DNA from: Clostridiales bacterium
Lineage (GTDB): Bacteria > Bacillota > Clostridia > Christensenellales > Aristaeellaceae
NCBI GenBank assembly: GCA_024684375.1
Contig: JAIKWZ010000042.1
Coordinates: 62,001 to 126,000 of the forward strand
Direction: 5' to 3'
DNA length: 64,000 bases
Shown: positions 24,060-33,828 of the stretch, in pieces
Layout of the letters: each line of letters starts with the position of its first letter
Numbering within the stretch: position 1 is the first letter of the stretch
Position numbers and translations under genes: made by a program
The notes under the pieces: model-generated
Told to the model about the DNA's origin: nothing
The model's database searches: none
The model's input: the letters and a program-made list of their open reading frames with translations, nothing else

Positions 24060-24959
24060 TTATGAATACTTTCGTTTGATTGAACGATTATTTGCGCGTC
24101 CTTGGCACTTGAAAAACGGAAACAAAGGTGACATTAATACCGCAATGCTTAGCGTTCCCAGAATAATAGCCGTCCAGAAAAAGCCATTTGCGGTCAAAGG
24201 CATAATAAGCGCGACAGGCAGAAGGCTCAGCGCAAACGCAGCTGCCTTTAGCATCGGTGGCAGACAACTGTCTTTTGTCTTCCTGTTTGCATAAATAAGC
24301 AGCAGCACAGCCAAACACGCGCCGCCTATGAACATGTCTATGTCCAATCCCAGGACTTTGATATGAAAACTGTCTGAAAGCGCGTAAAACGGCAAAATGA
24401 CAGCATTAAACAATGCCCAGCAGCACACAGGGTCAGGTTTGAATTTTTCCTTAGCCACACAACTGGCAGCAATAACTGTAAAAGTCAAAACCGCAAGCGC
24501 AAGGGCGGCAGAAAAAGAAGTCAGGATACGGTGAAGACCGAGACTATCCGTATATCCGATCAGGCTTTCGCTCGTCCTCCCGGGAATGTCGTACATGGAC
24601 ACATATGCGCACGCCAAAAGCATCTGCAAAAACAGACGTCGGCGCGCATATTTCCCAAGCCTGGTCCATTTTCTTCCCGATCCGATGTAAGCTCCAAGCC
24701 AGAAGCCCGCAAAAAGACCGCAGGGATAGGCTTGTTCTCTGTTTATCCAACTGCCCGGAGCCGTAAAATGAAGAACTATTTCAGCCAATCCCATTCCTGC
24801 GCATGCGGCGCAGAGTATTTTAAGAAGCCTGATCCGCTTTTTGGAGCTTCTTTTCATGCCGCGCAGCAATACAGCCGCATATGCTGCCAGCAGCGCAAGC
24901 CTTATAAGACTTCTGACCTGAATGCCGCACGCAAGCTCCGTTGACAGAAAGCCGCTCAT
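24060..24959 (-). CDS. Hypothetical polytopic membrane protein
   Basis: This 299-residue protein has about eight membrane helices and no motif that I recognise. It begins MSGFLSTELACGIQVRSLIRL and has helices near 17-33, 45-65, 77-95, 110-125, 145-165, 180-195, 205-220 and 235-275; the C-terminus is basic (KCQGRANNRSIKRKYS). An LGT- or lipid-flippase-like role could be imagined from its position beside a peptidoglycan-binding protein, but nothing supports it. It overlaps the NAGPA-like gene by 4 bases (ATGA), so it is translationally coupled to it. Confidence 0.65.
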   Translation of the reverse strand: MSGFLSTELACGIQVRSLIRLALLAAYAAVLLRGMKRSSKKRIRLLKILCAACAGMGLAEIVLHFTAPGSWINREQAYPCGLFAGFWLGAYIGSGRKWTRLGKYARRRLFLQMLLACAYVSMYDIPGRTSESLIGYTDSLGLHRILTSFSAALALAVLTFTVIAASCVAKEKFKPDPVCCWALFNAVILPFYALSDSFHIKVLGLDIDMFIGGACLAVLLLIYANRKTKDSCLPPMLKAAAFALSLLPVALIMPLTANGFFWTAIILGTLSIAVLMSPLFPFFKCQGRANNRSIKRKYS

Positions 24960-26197
24960 TTCGTATCCCCCAGGTTGCCCAGCGTTGCAAAATACATTAA
25001 ATTGCTCACCCGTTCCGTATCATAAGTAAACCGTGTCAGACTGCCAAAGGCAGTATACAGTCCTCCTTCACCGACAATGACTGCGTTGTCTGCTCCGAGT
25101 CTCTCCATCCTTTCGCTGAGTATCTGCGGGCTGAGGACGCCGTTTATTATGATGAAATCGCCATGTTTCGTCTGCCCAAGTGCCGTAACGCGTTCTGTCT
25201 GCTGCCTGCTCAGCTTGGGCTGAAGAACGCCGTTTATTATAAGTGCGGCATCTACGCTCATTGCCTGGTATATATGACCATGCATGCTGTCCAGCGCTCT
25301 GAACGCATAATACGGGTCAAATACGCTCATTATCCCGTTCTCATCTATTATCATCAAAGGCCTGTCAGAGAAGCTGTCGTTCAATAGAGTCCCCTGCCTG
25401 GCCTCGAGCCCTCCGGTCTCGTAAGACGTACCGGCAAAGGCAACGACCGCATTGACGGTTTTAGCCAGTTCCTCGATCTCTGCCCGCGCAGGACGACGCA
25501 CGTTTCCGGCAAGAACGCACCTGATCTGACTTGGGTGAATAACGCTTACTTTAACGGTCACGGAGTCGTCAAGCACGCTTAATTCAGCGCTGATCGAGCT
25601 GTCCACATATCTGGTGCCTCCCTGCAGGCGCGGATCCGCAACACCCCCCGCAGTGAAGTCCGTCATGCTCAGCGCAGCGGGTGCGGGAGTTGGAGTCGGA
25701 GCGGGAAGAAGCGAGGGCTCAACAAAGGGGGCATAAACTCTCCCTGTAGCGTCAAGCACGTTTTCATCCTCAAACAGCTTTCTTTGAGTGGCTTCGCCTG
25801 CCATGCCGTCTATGGTCAGCAGGTTTATCCTCTGGAAGGTTTTTATGGCTTCGAAGGTGCTGTCTCCGTACTTGCCGTCGACTTCCCCAACGTAATATCC
25901 AAGTTGCCTGAGCCGCGCCTGTATAAGGGAAACGTCATCTATCTTTTCCTTGGCATTTTTCTTGCTGTACAACACGTATTCCGTCGGTGACGGGATAGGT
26001 GTTGGTGTCGGGGCAATAGTGCTTGTCGGAGTCGGGGTGACTGCGGGCTTGACTGACAGTTCCGGCGTATAGAGCACCTGCACGTTCGAAACATTTCGCA
26101 AGGACACAAGCCCCGGCGCAAGTGCCGCAAAAACGAGTGCGGCCAAAAGCAGCACCATCCACAACGATCCGTTTGGCTTACGTTTTTTCCTGCTCAT
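24956..26197 (-). CDS. Membrane-anchored peptidoglycan-binding, NAGPA-like (phosphodiester glycosidase family) protein
   Basis: This 413-residue surface protein has an uncleaved N-terminal anchor (about 12-32), a Thr-Pro linker (about 54-71), one PG_binding_1 domain (about 86-142, with QARLRQLGYYVGEVDGKYGD), a second short Thr-Pro linker (about 165-172), and a C-terminal domain (about 190-413) resembling the phosphodiester glycosidase fold (VNAVVAFAGTSYE, RVTALGQTKHGDFIIINGV, NAVIVGEGGL). That family hydrolyses N-acetylglucosamine phosphodiesters of cell-surface glycans. It is inserted between a DNA helicase and a membrane protein in the operon, overlapping both by 4 bases. The specific substrate is unknown. 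Confidence 0.76.
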   Translation of the reverse strand: MSRKKRKPNGSLWMVLLLAALVFAALAPGLVSLRNVSNVQVLYTPELSVKPAVTPTPTSTIAPTPTPIPSPTEYVLYSKKNAKEKIDDVSLIQARLRQLGYYVGEVDGKYGDSTFEAIKTFQRINLLTIDGMAGEATQRKLFEDENVLDATGRVYAPFVEPSLLPAPTPTPAPAALSMTDFTAGGVADPRLQGGTRYVDSSISAELSVLDDSVTVKVSVIHPSQIRCVLAGNVRRPARAEIEELAKTVNAVVAFAGTSYETGGLEARQGTLLNDSFSDRPLMIIDENGIMSVFDPYYAFRALDSMHGHIYQAMSVDAALIINGVLQPKLSRQQTERVTALGQTKHGDFIIINGVLSPQILSERMERLGADNAVIVGEGGLYTAFGSLTRFTYDTERVSNLMYFATLGNLGDTK

Positions 26198-29100
26198 TTC
26201 AACAGCTCCAAGAGTTCCTCGCTGCTCAGATTCATTATGCTGCCGTCAGCGTTCTCGTTCACGACGCCAGCCAGTTCCAGCTTCCTGTATTGCAGTTTGA
26301 CTATGTTCTCCTCAATGGTATCAGATGCGATCAGCTTATATACCTGCACTGCTTTCTCCTGGCCGATACGGTAGCAGCGGTCGGTAGCCTGGTTCTGGGC
26401 TGAAATGTTCCACCAGGGGTCAAAGTGGATGACAGTGTCAGCGCCGGTAAGATTGAGCCCTGTGCCGCCTGCCTTAAGAGAGATCAAAAATACGTCCCTT
26501 TTGCCGGAGTTGAATGCGTTTACCATGCTGCTTCTTTCATCGATTGGAGTATCTCCTTTAAGCGTAAAGCAACTGATCCCCAATTCTGTCAGCGAGCTTT
26601 CTATTCTGGAAAGCATGGTAGTGAACTGTGAAAAGATCAGTACCCTGTGACGGTTTTCTATGAGCTCCTGTGTCATTCTTACACACTCATCTTTTTTGCA
26701 TGAGGCGTCTTCATATCCCTCGAAGCACAGCGCCGGATCGCAGCAAATCTGCCTGAGCCTGGTCAGCATGGCAAGTATCTGCAGCTTGTCGGACGCGCTT
26801 GCGCTTTCCATCCTCTGTCGGGTCTGCATGACGTACGCGGCGTAGAGCTCCCTCTGTCTGTCGCCCATTTCTATGTAGCAATTCGTTTCAGTTTTGGGAG
26901 GAAGCTCGCTAAGCACGTCCTTTTTCATTCTTCTGAGTATAAACGGTGAAACGAGCCGCCCGAGCGCACGCTTCTTTGCCTCATCCTGATGCTCCGTGAT
27001 CGGCGTTTCAAAGCGCTCCCTGAAGCTTGAGTAACTTCCCAGATAGCCCGGCATAAGGAAATCGAAAATAGAATGAAGCTCGCTCAAGCTGTTTTCTATG
27101 GGAGTTCCGCTTAAGGCAATACGGGTCATTGCATTCAGTTTTTTTACTCCCTTAAACAGCTTGGTCTCGCGGTTCTTGATATACTGCGCTTCATCCAGTA
27201 CCACCGCACGGTACACGTTTTTTTCATGCAGCGCGATATCGTTCCTCACCAGGTCATAGGAGGAAACTATCAGATCGTAATCCCTGTAATTTCTGATCAG
27301 GTTTTCCCTTTGCGTCTGAGTGCCGCAAAGTCTCACGCGTTTGAGCTCAGGCGTCCACTTTTCCGCTTCTGTAAGCCACGAGATCGTGACGGAAGCGGGA
27401 CAGCAAATAAGAAATGTGCCTCTCTCCCCCTCCTTTTTCAGCGAAAGGATGTAAGCAAGCACCTGGAGCGTTTTGCCGAGCCCCATGTCGTCAGCCAGGA
27501 TACCGCCGAAAGAATACTTATCAAGCGTTCTCAGCCACATGAAGCCTGTTTTCTGATATTCTCTGAGCACACCGTCAAGCGGACTGGGGATCGAGAAGTC
27601 TCCATCCTCATATGCTCGAAAATCACGCGCCAGGCGTTTGTACTCCTCATCCTTTCTGAGCTGTGCATCGGATTCGTTTTTTAACGCCTCGTCCAGGAAA
27701 AGAGCCTTGTAGAGCGGTACAAGCTTTCCGCTGTTGAGCGCATCCGCACTGATATTAAGGCTGTCGAGCGTGCTTGCCAAAGTGGAATACTTACCGTTTT
27801 CCAGACTTATGAAGCCCCCATCCTGGATACGGTAGTATTTGCGTTTTTCTCTAACGCTCTTGAGCAGCTTTTCCAGTTCCTCCGGAGGAAAGCCGTCACA
27901 TTCCAGGTTAAGCTGCAGCATGCCTCCCCTGACCCCGGCCCTGACAACCGGTCTTGGCGCCTTGGGATTCATCGTCCTTCTAAGGCGGTCGCTTACGTAG
28001 ACCTCCCCGTAAGGTTCAAGCGCTTTTCCGCCGTCCTTGAGCAGTTCATACATCCTGTCCTCATCCGACAGGCTGTAAGTACCGTATTTGTCCTTTGGCG
28101 AGTCAAAAAGAATGTTGAGCGCGGATATAGCTTTTTCTTCTCCGACGAGATCTCTGCGTATATCAGGATACATTTCCTCAGGCGCGCCCACTTCCACAAA
28201 ACGTTCTCCATAGGTGAAATTGGGCTGGCAGGTGAGCAGGCCTCTCTGAGGCATGTCGAGCAAAAATCTGACGCTCAGTTCTTCCGGCATAAAGCGTTCC
28301 AGCGGGACCAGGCTCGTTTCCTGAGTAAACTCGCCCAGAGCAGGCAACACTTTCTGGCAAAAATCCTCCGCGCGTTTTGCGCTCAGCCTGATCCCCCTGT
28401 GCACGACCTTTTCCGAAAGGAGCGGCACGAGCGGGGCCGCCTTGCTACGCCCGAGTCTGGTAAGGGTCCCTGCCTGTAAATCAAAAATATAACTGTATTC
28501 ACTTGAAGAAAACAGTTTGATCTGGGCAGGCAGCCTGAGATTCAGGCCCGTCGTATCATTTTCTATTTCCAGGCCAAGCTTATAGCCGTCTTCCACGAGC
28601 AGAACGCTGCCTCCCTCTCTTACGGGAAGTTTTCTGCCGACGAACAGATCAAACACAAAATCAAGGTCTGCGCCGGAAAGGGGTATGTCCCTTACGTCAC
28701 CAAAGTCCTCCCTGAAAGCAGCATTCTTGCGCGATAAAACCGCATCGAGCCCGCTGGCGTAGTTGAGTATCAGTTCGCACAAAAGACGGCTTTGATCATC
28801 AAACGCATTTATGTCGTGAAAAAATGTAAAGCCCTCTCCGTATGTAACTGTCTCCCCGGCCTTCATACGTCGTGAGAACTCCAATACGCCCTTTATAAGA
28901 TAGCTGCGCGAGCCGCCTATTTTGAACGCGGCAGTGGGTATTTCAGAAGCAAAAGACAAAACAGGCGTCAGTTTGACGCTTCCTTCCAATAAGGATTGTT
29001 TAGTCTCGTAAGCGCCTATAAGCTGGGCCGCATCCTCATCCAGTGCAGCCTCAAGCGCTTTAGGATCGTTTATGGAAGCAAGTTTGATCAGCACCGCGCA

Positions 29101-29325
29101 GGCATGCGGGCACAGAAAGCCCTCGCATTTTCTGCAGCTGACTGAATATACTCTGTTGGCATCTACTGTTACCTCACAGCTTGCGCCCTCAACTATCCCA
29201 TACGCACTGGTACGCCGGAACAGTGACGTGCTTTTCACCCTGCCGACCTGGCCGGCAAGGTAAAGGTCAAGCCCCTGGTCGTAGATGTTCTCACCAAACT
29301 TGCGTTTTATCCAGTTAAAATCCAT
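26194..29325 (-). CDS. SNF2-family helicase with SWIM-type zinc finger
   Basis: This 1,043-residue cytoplasmic protein has an N-terminal SWIM-like zinc finger (CRKCEGFLCPHACAVLIKLA) and a long middle region of unknown fold. The C-terminal half is an SNF2-type translocase: motif I ADDMGLGKT, motif II DEAQ, motif III LSGTPIENSL, motif V ISLKAGGTGLNLTGAD, motif VI QATDRCYRIGQ. Bacterial SNF2 proteins of this layout act on DNA or chromatin-like protein-DNA complexes; the job here is unknown. The ATG 29325 overlaps the peptidase stop region by sharing TGAAATG, with AGGA 9 bases upstream. Confidence 0.9.
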   Translation of the reverse strand: MDFNWIKRKFGENIYDQGLDLYLAGQVGRVKSTSLFRRTSAYGIVEGASCEVTVDANRVYSVSCRKCEGFLCPHACAVLIKLASINDPKALEAALDEDAAQLIGAYETKQSLLEGSVKLTPVLSFASEIPTAAFKIGGSRSYLIKGVLEFSRRMKAGETVTYGEGFTFFHDINAFDDQSRLLCELILNYASGLDAVLSRKNAAFREDFGDVRDIPLSGADLDFVFDLFVGRKLPVREGGSVLLVEDGYKLGLEIENDTTGLNLRLPAQIKLFSSSEYSYIFDLQAGTLTRLGRSKAAPLVPLLSEKVVHRGIRLSAKRAEDFCQKVLPALGEFTQETSLVPLERFMPEELSVRFLLDMPQRGLLTCQPNFTYGERFVEVGAPEEMYPDIRRDLVGEEKAISALNILFDSPKDKYGTYSLSDEDRMYELLKDGGKALEPYGEVYVSDRLRRTMNPKAPRPVVRAGVRGGMLQLNLECDGFPPEELEKLLKSVREKRKYYRIQDGGFISLENGKYSTLASTLDSLNISADALNSGKLVPLYKALFLDEALKNESDAQLRKDEEYKRLARDFRAYEDGDFSIPSPLDGVLREYQKTGFMWLRTLDKYSFGGILADDMGLGKTLQVLAYILSLKKEGERGTFLICCPASVTISWLTEAEKWTPELKRVRLCGTQTQRENLIRNYRDYDLIVSSYDLVRNDIALHEKNVYRAVVLDEAQYIKNRETKLFKGVKKLNAMTRIALSGTPIENSLSELHSIFDFLMPGYLGSYSSFRERFETPITEHQDEAKKRALGRLVSPFILRRMKKDVLSELPPKTETNCYIEMGDRQRELYAAYVMQTRQRMESASASDKLQILAMLTRLRQICCDPALCFEGYEDASCKKDECVRMTQELIENRHRVLIFSQFTTMLSRIESSLTELGISCFTLKGDTPIDERSSMVNAFNSGKRDVFLISLKAGGTGLNLTGADTVIHFDPWWNISAQNQATDRCYRIGQEKAVQVYKLIASDTIEENIVKLQYRKLELAGVVNENADGSIMNLSSEELLELLK

Positions 29326-29326
29326 T

Positions 29327-30397
29327 TCAGATCGTCCTAAGTTCCCTGTCAAGGCTGTTGAGCGTCTCACAGCCGTCGTCGCTCACCACCACGAGATCCT
29401 CGATCCTTACGCCGAATTTGCCGGGAAGATATATGCCCGGCTCCACTGAAAAGGTCATGCCCTTCTCACATATTTCCACGCTTGTGGCGCTGACATCAGG
29501 GTATTCGTGGACTTCAGTACCAATGGAATGTCCTGTGCGGTGAATGAAATATCTGCCGTAGCCCGCTTCTTCTATAACACGTCGGGCCGCATAGTCCACA
29601 TCCTTAAGAGGAACACCGGGTCTTACAGCTGCCCTGCCGGCCGCGTTGGCGCGCTTGACTGTGTCGTAGACCTTTATAAACTCATCGTCCGGCTTTCCAA
29701 AGAATACCGTCCGGGTCATATCCGAGCAATAGCCTTCCACCATCAGCCCCACATCAAGTATAACGGCCTGATCGTCTTTCAATCTGTCAATGCCTGTCTC
29801 GTGATGCGGTTCTGCGGCATTGCTGCCAAAGCAGATCAGAGAATCAAAGCTTTCACCCTGCGCGTTTAGCGTTTCCCCTTCTTTGCGGTATATGTCAGCC
29901 AGCTCTGTTTCTGACATTCCCCGCTTTATTTTTCCCACTGTCGCCTCAAGGGCCCTGTCATTGGTCAAAGAGCTTTTTCTCATAAGCTCGATCTCTCTGT
30001 CAGTTTTGACCATACGCGTTCTATCGATCGCCAGCGAACCAAGGCGCGGAACGATCTCGTGATTTGCCTCCATTAGAGGAAGAAGAAACCTTGCGTGCAT
30101 ATCTTTATCCACGCCGACCTCTCCGCTGTCGCATACCGATGCAAGAAGCTTTCCCGTGTCATCTGTATCATCATACTCGATCAGTTCCGCGCCGGGCAGA
30201 GGCTGCTGGGCAAAAAGTCTGTTAGCGATAAGGCGGCACGAACCGTCTGAATCGACCTTAAGCGCCACCAGCCTTTCTCCAGGATATATCATTCGCCCAG
30301 TCAGGTATTTTATGTTCATAGGCGCGGTGACGATCAGCTGCTTCAGATCAAGCTTCTCCATATTGGCTATCAATTTATACAGTGCCAGCGTATTCAT
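29327..30397 (-). CDS. M24 family Xaa-Pro aminopeptidase/dipeptidase
   Basis: This 356-residue metallopeptidase has the pita-bread fold. The five metal ligands can be seen: Asp in ILDVGL, Asp in CSDMTRTV, His in RTGHSIGTEVHE, Glu in SVEPGIYLP, and Glu in RIEDLVVV. The N-terminal creatinase-like domain spans about 1-125. The family releases the first residue before proline or splits Xaa-Pro dipeptides. GGAG precedes the start and it lies 3 bases after the methyltransferase gene, in the minus-strand operon. Confidence 0.92.
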   Translation of the reverse strand: MNTLALYKLIANMEKLDLKQLIVTAPMNIKYLTGRMIYPGERLVALKVDSDGSCRLIANRLFAQQPLPGAELIEYDDTDDTGKLLASVCDSGEVGVDKDMHARFLLPLMEANHEIVPRLGSLAIDRTRMVKTDREIELMRKSSLTNDRALEATVGKIKRGMSETELADIYRKEGETLNAQGESFDSLICFGSNAAEPHHETGIDRLKDDQAVILDVGLMVEGYCSDMTRTVFFGKPDDEFIKVYDTVKRANAAGRAAVRPGVPLKDVDYAARRVIEEAGYGRYFIHRTGHSIGTEVHEYPDVSATSVEICEKGMTFSVEPGIYLPGKFGVRIEDLVVVSDDGCETLNSLDRELRTI

Positions 30398-30400
30398 ACT

Positions 30401-30985
30401 TTATTCTCCCTTCACTTCAATTACCCAGAAGCCCTTGCGTTTTTCGATCACCCTCGCGTTCTCGCCCAGATGCTTCAGCGCGCTTTCGGCGCCTTGCTGG
30501 CGGCGTATCACTATAAACAGGCTCCCTTTCGGATTCAGGCGCTTCAGCGCGTCGTCGAACAGGCTGTAAATCTTCTGCTTGCCTGCCCTTATGGGCGGGT
30601 TGGTGATTATATAGTCAAATGATCCTTCCAGCCCTTCAAACCCGTCGGAAACCGACACCGAAACGTTGGACACGCCGTTTTTTATTATGTTCGCCCCGGC
30701 AAGCGCCGCCGCTCTTTGATTGATATCGCTCATGAGCACGATAGCATCTGGAAAAAGTTTCCCCAGCGTGATCCCCACAGGCCCCCAGCCGCAGCCAAGG
30801 TCGAGGATCCTCCCGCTGAGCGGCGGAAGTGACTCCAGTAAAATGCGAGTGCCTTCGTCTATCTCGCCTTTGGAAAAAACGCCTCTGTCGCAAACGAACA
30901 CAAGCCTTTGGCCAAGGCACTCCGTTTCAAACTCGAACGGCCTGCTTTCGCTTTCCGGTACGGATGTAAAGTAGTGCTCTTTCAT
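30401..30985 (-). CDS. RsmC-like class I methyltransferase
   Basis: This 194-residue SAM-dependent enzyme resembles the C-terminal half of RsmC and the YbxB/small-subunit-methylase group. It has the SAM motif ILDLGCGWGPVGITLG (about 59-74) and the catalytic NPPIRAGK (about 128-135), which acts on exocyclic amino groups of guanine. The likely target is a guanine of rRNA, G1207 by homology, but this is inferred. It overlaps the pseudouridine synthase gene by 4 bases, which fits a ribosome-modification pair. Confidence 0.87.
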   Translation of the reverse strand: MKEHYFTSVPESESRPFEFETECLGQRLVFVCDRGVFSKGEIDEGTRILLESLPPLSGRILDLGCGWGPVGITLGKLFPDAIVLMSDINQRAAALAGANIIKNGVSNVSVSVSDGFEGLEGSFDYIITNPPIRAGKQKIYSLFDDALKRLNPKGSLFIVIRRQQGAESALKHLGENARVIEKRKGFWVIEVKGE

Positions 30986-31707
30986 TTTTGTTCAATACCC
31001 GCTGCTTTGTACAGCGCATCCTCCTCCTGAGCAGTCAGGCAGCGCCATTGACCGGGCTCAAGCTGCTCATCCAGCAACACTCTTCCCATAGACAGACGCT
31101 TGAGCTTTATCACCGGGCAGCCTACCTTTTCGAGCATCCGCTTGACCTGATGGAATTTGCCTTCAGTAACCGTTACAAGGCAGCGGCTTTCCGAGGGAGA
31201 AGCTGAGATGATCTCCAGTTTCGCAGGTCTTGCCAAAAAATCCCCAAGGTCGATCCCTTCCGCAAACGCATTTACTGCACTCTCGGTAAGCATGCCCTCA
31301 CATAGTGCCTCGTACTGCTTGCTTACGCCTCTTTTGGGAGAAATCAGGAAATGCGTGAGCGCACCGTCATCAGTAAGTATTAGAAGCCCAGTGACGTCCT
31401 TATCGAGCCTTCCCACCGGAGCGACGCCCCTGCGAAGATATTCTGACGGCAGCAGATCCATTACTGTGCTTTCGCCTCTCGGGTCCTCGGTAGCGCTTAA
31501 ATATCCCGCAGGCTTATTGAGCATCAGGAACATATGCTCTTTCAGGCATATTTCACGCCCGTCAAGCAAAACCGTATCGTTTATTCCGACATCGCGCGCG
31601 CTGTCGGAAACGACGCTCCCGTTAACTGACACACGCATTCGTTTTACGGCGTCCTTAGCCTCCCTCCGGGAGAGTCCGTTAAGTCCCAGCGCCCTGTCAA
31701 GCCGCAT
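30982..31707 (-). CDS. RsuA/RluB-family rRNA pseudouridine synthase
   Basis: This 241-residue enzyme isomerises uridine to pseudouridine in rRNA. An S4-like RNA-binding domain (about 1-60) leads, followed by the catalytic domain with LNKPAGYLSATEDP and the family's GRLDKDVTGLLILTDDG, whose Asp (about residue 101) attacks the uridine. The C-terminal EGKFHQVKRML is typical. RsuA targets U516 of 16S rRNA, RluB U2605; the sequence alone does not decide. It is the first gene of the seven-gene operon, with AAAGGTGG before the start. Confidence 0.92.
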   Translation of the reverse strand: MRLDRALGLNGLSRREAKDAVKRMRVSVNGSVVSDSARDVGINDTVLLDGREICLKEHMFLMLNKPAGYLSATEDPRGESTVMDLLPSEYLRRGVAPVGRLDKDVTGLLILTDDGALTHFLISPKRGVSKQYEALCEGMLTESAVNAFAEGIDLGDFLARPAKLEIISASPSESRCLVTVTEGKFHQVKRMLEKVGCPVIKLKRLSMGRVLLDEQLEPGQWRCLTAQEEDALYKAAGIEQK

Positions 31708-31732
31708 GATCCAGCCACCTTTCCTGTCTAAC

Positions 31733-31761
31733 AGTATATCATTTTAAGACTCTCCAATCAA
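31733..31761 (-). promoter_or_regulatory. Promoter for the seven-gene minus-strand operon
   Basis: Minus-strand TTGATT (31761-31756), a 17-bp spacer with an extended TG, and TATACT (31738-31733). It is divergent from the gyrB promoter. Confidence 0.78.
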
Positions 31762-31818
31762 GTCTGTGAAACGCCCAAAAAATGTAACACCAATTAAATA
31801 CTATTTATGCATTTTCTG

Positions 31819-31827
31819 TGGTATAAT
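31819..31827 (+). promoter_or_regulatory. Extended -10 promoter for gyrB-gyrA
   Basis: TGG followed by TATAAT (31822-31827), with no good -35 box 17 bp upstream. The 47-base leader to the gyrB ATG is AT-rich. Confidence 0.6.
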
Positions 31828-31870
31828 AATAAAGTAGGGAAATTTTTTGAAATCAGTTTTTTGAGGTTAA

Positions 31871-33808
<1,938 letters not shown>

Positions 33809-33828
33809 CAGCCCTAAGGAGCAAATTG

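Noticed and set aside
33826-33828. TTG as start of gyrA
   Set aside because: AAGGAG is at the proper distance from the ATG one codon later.
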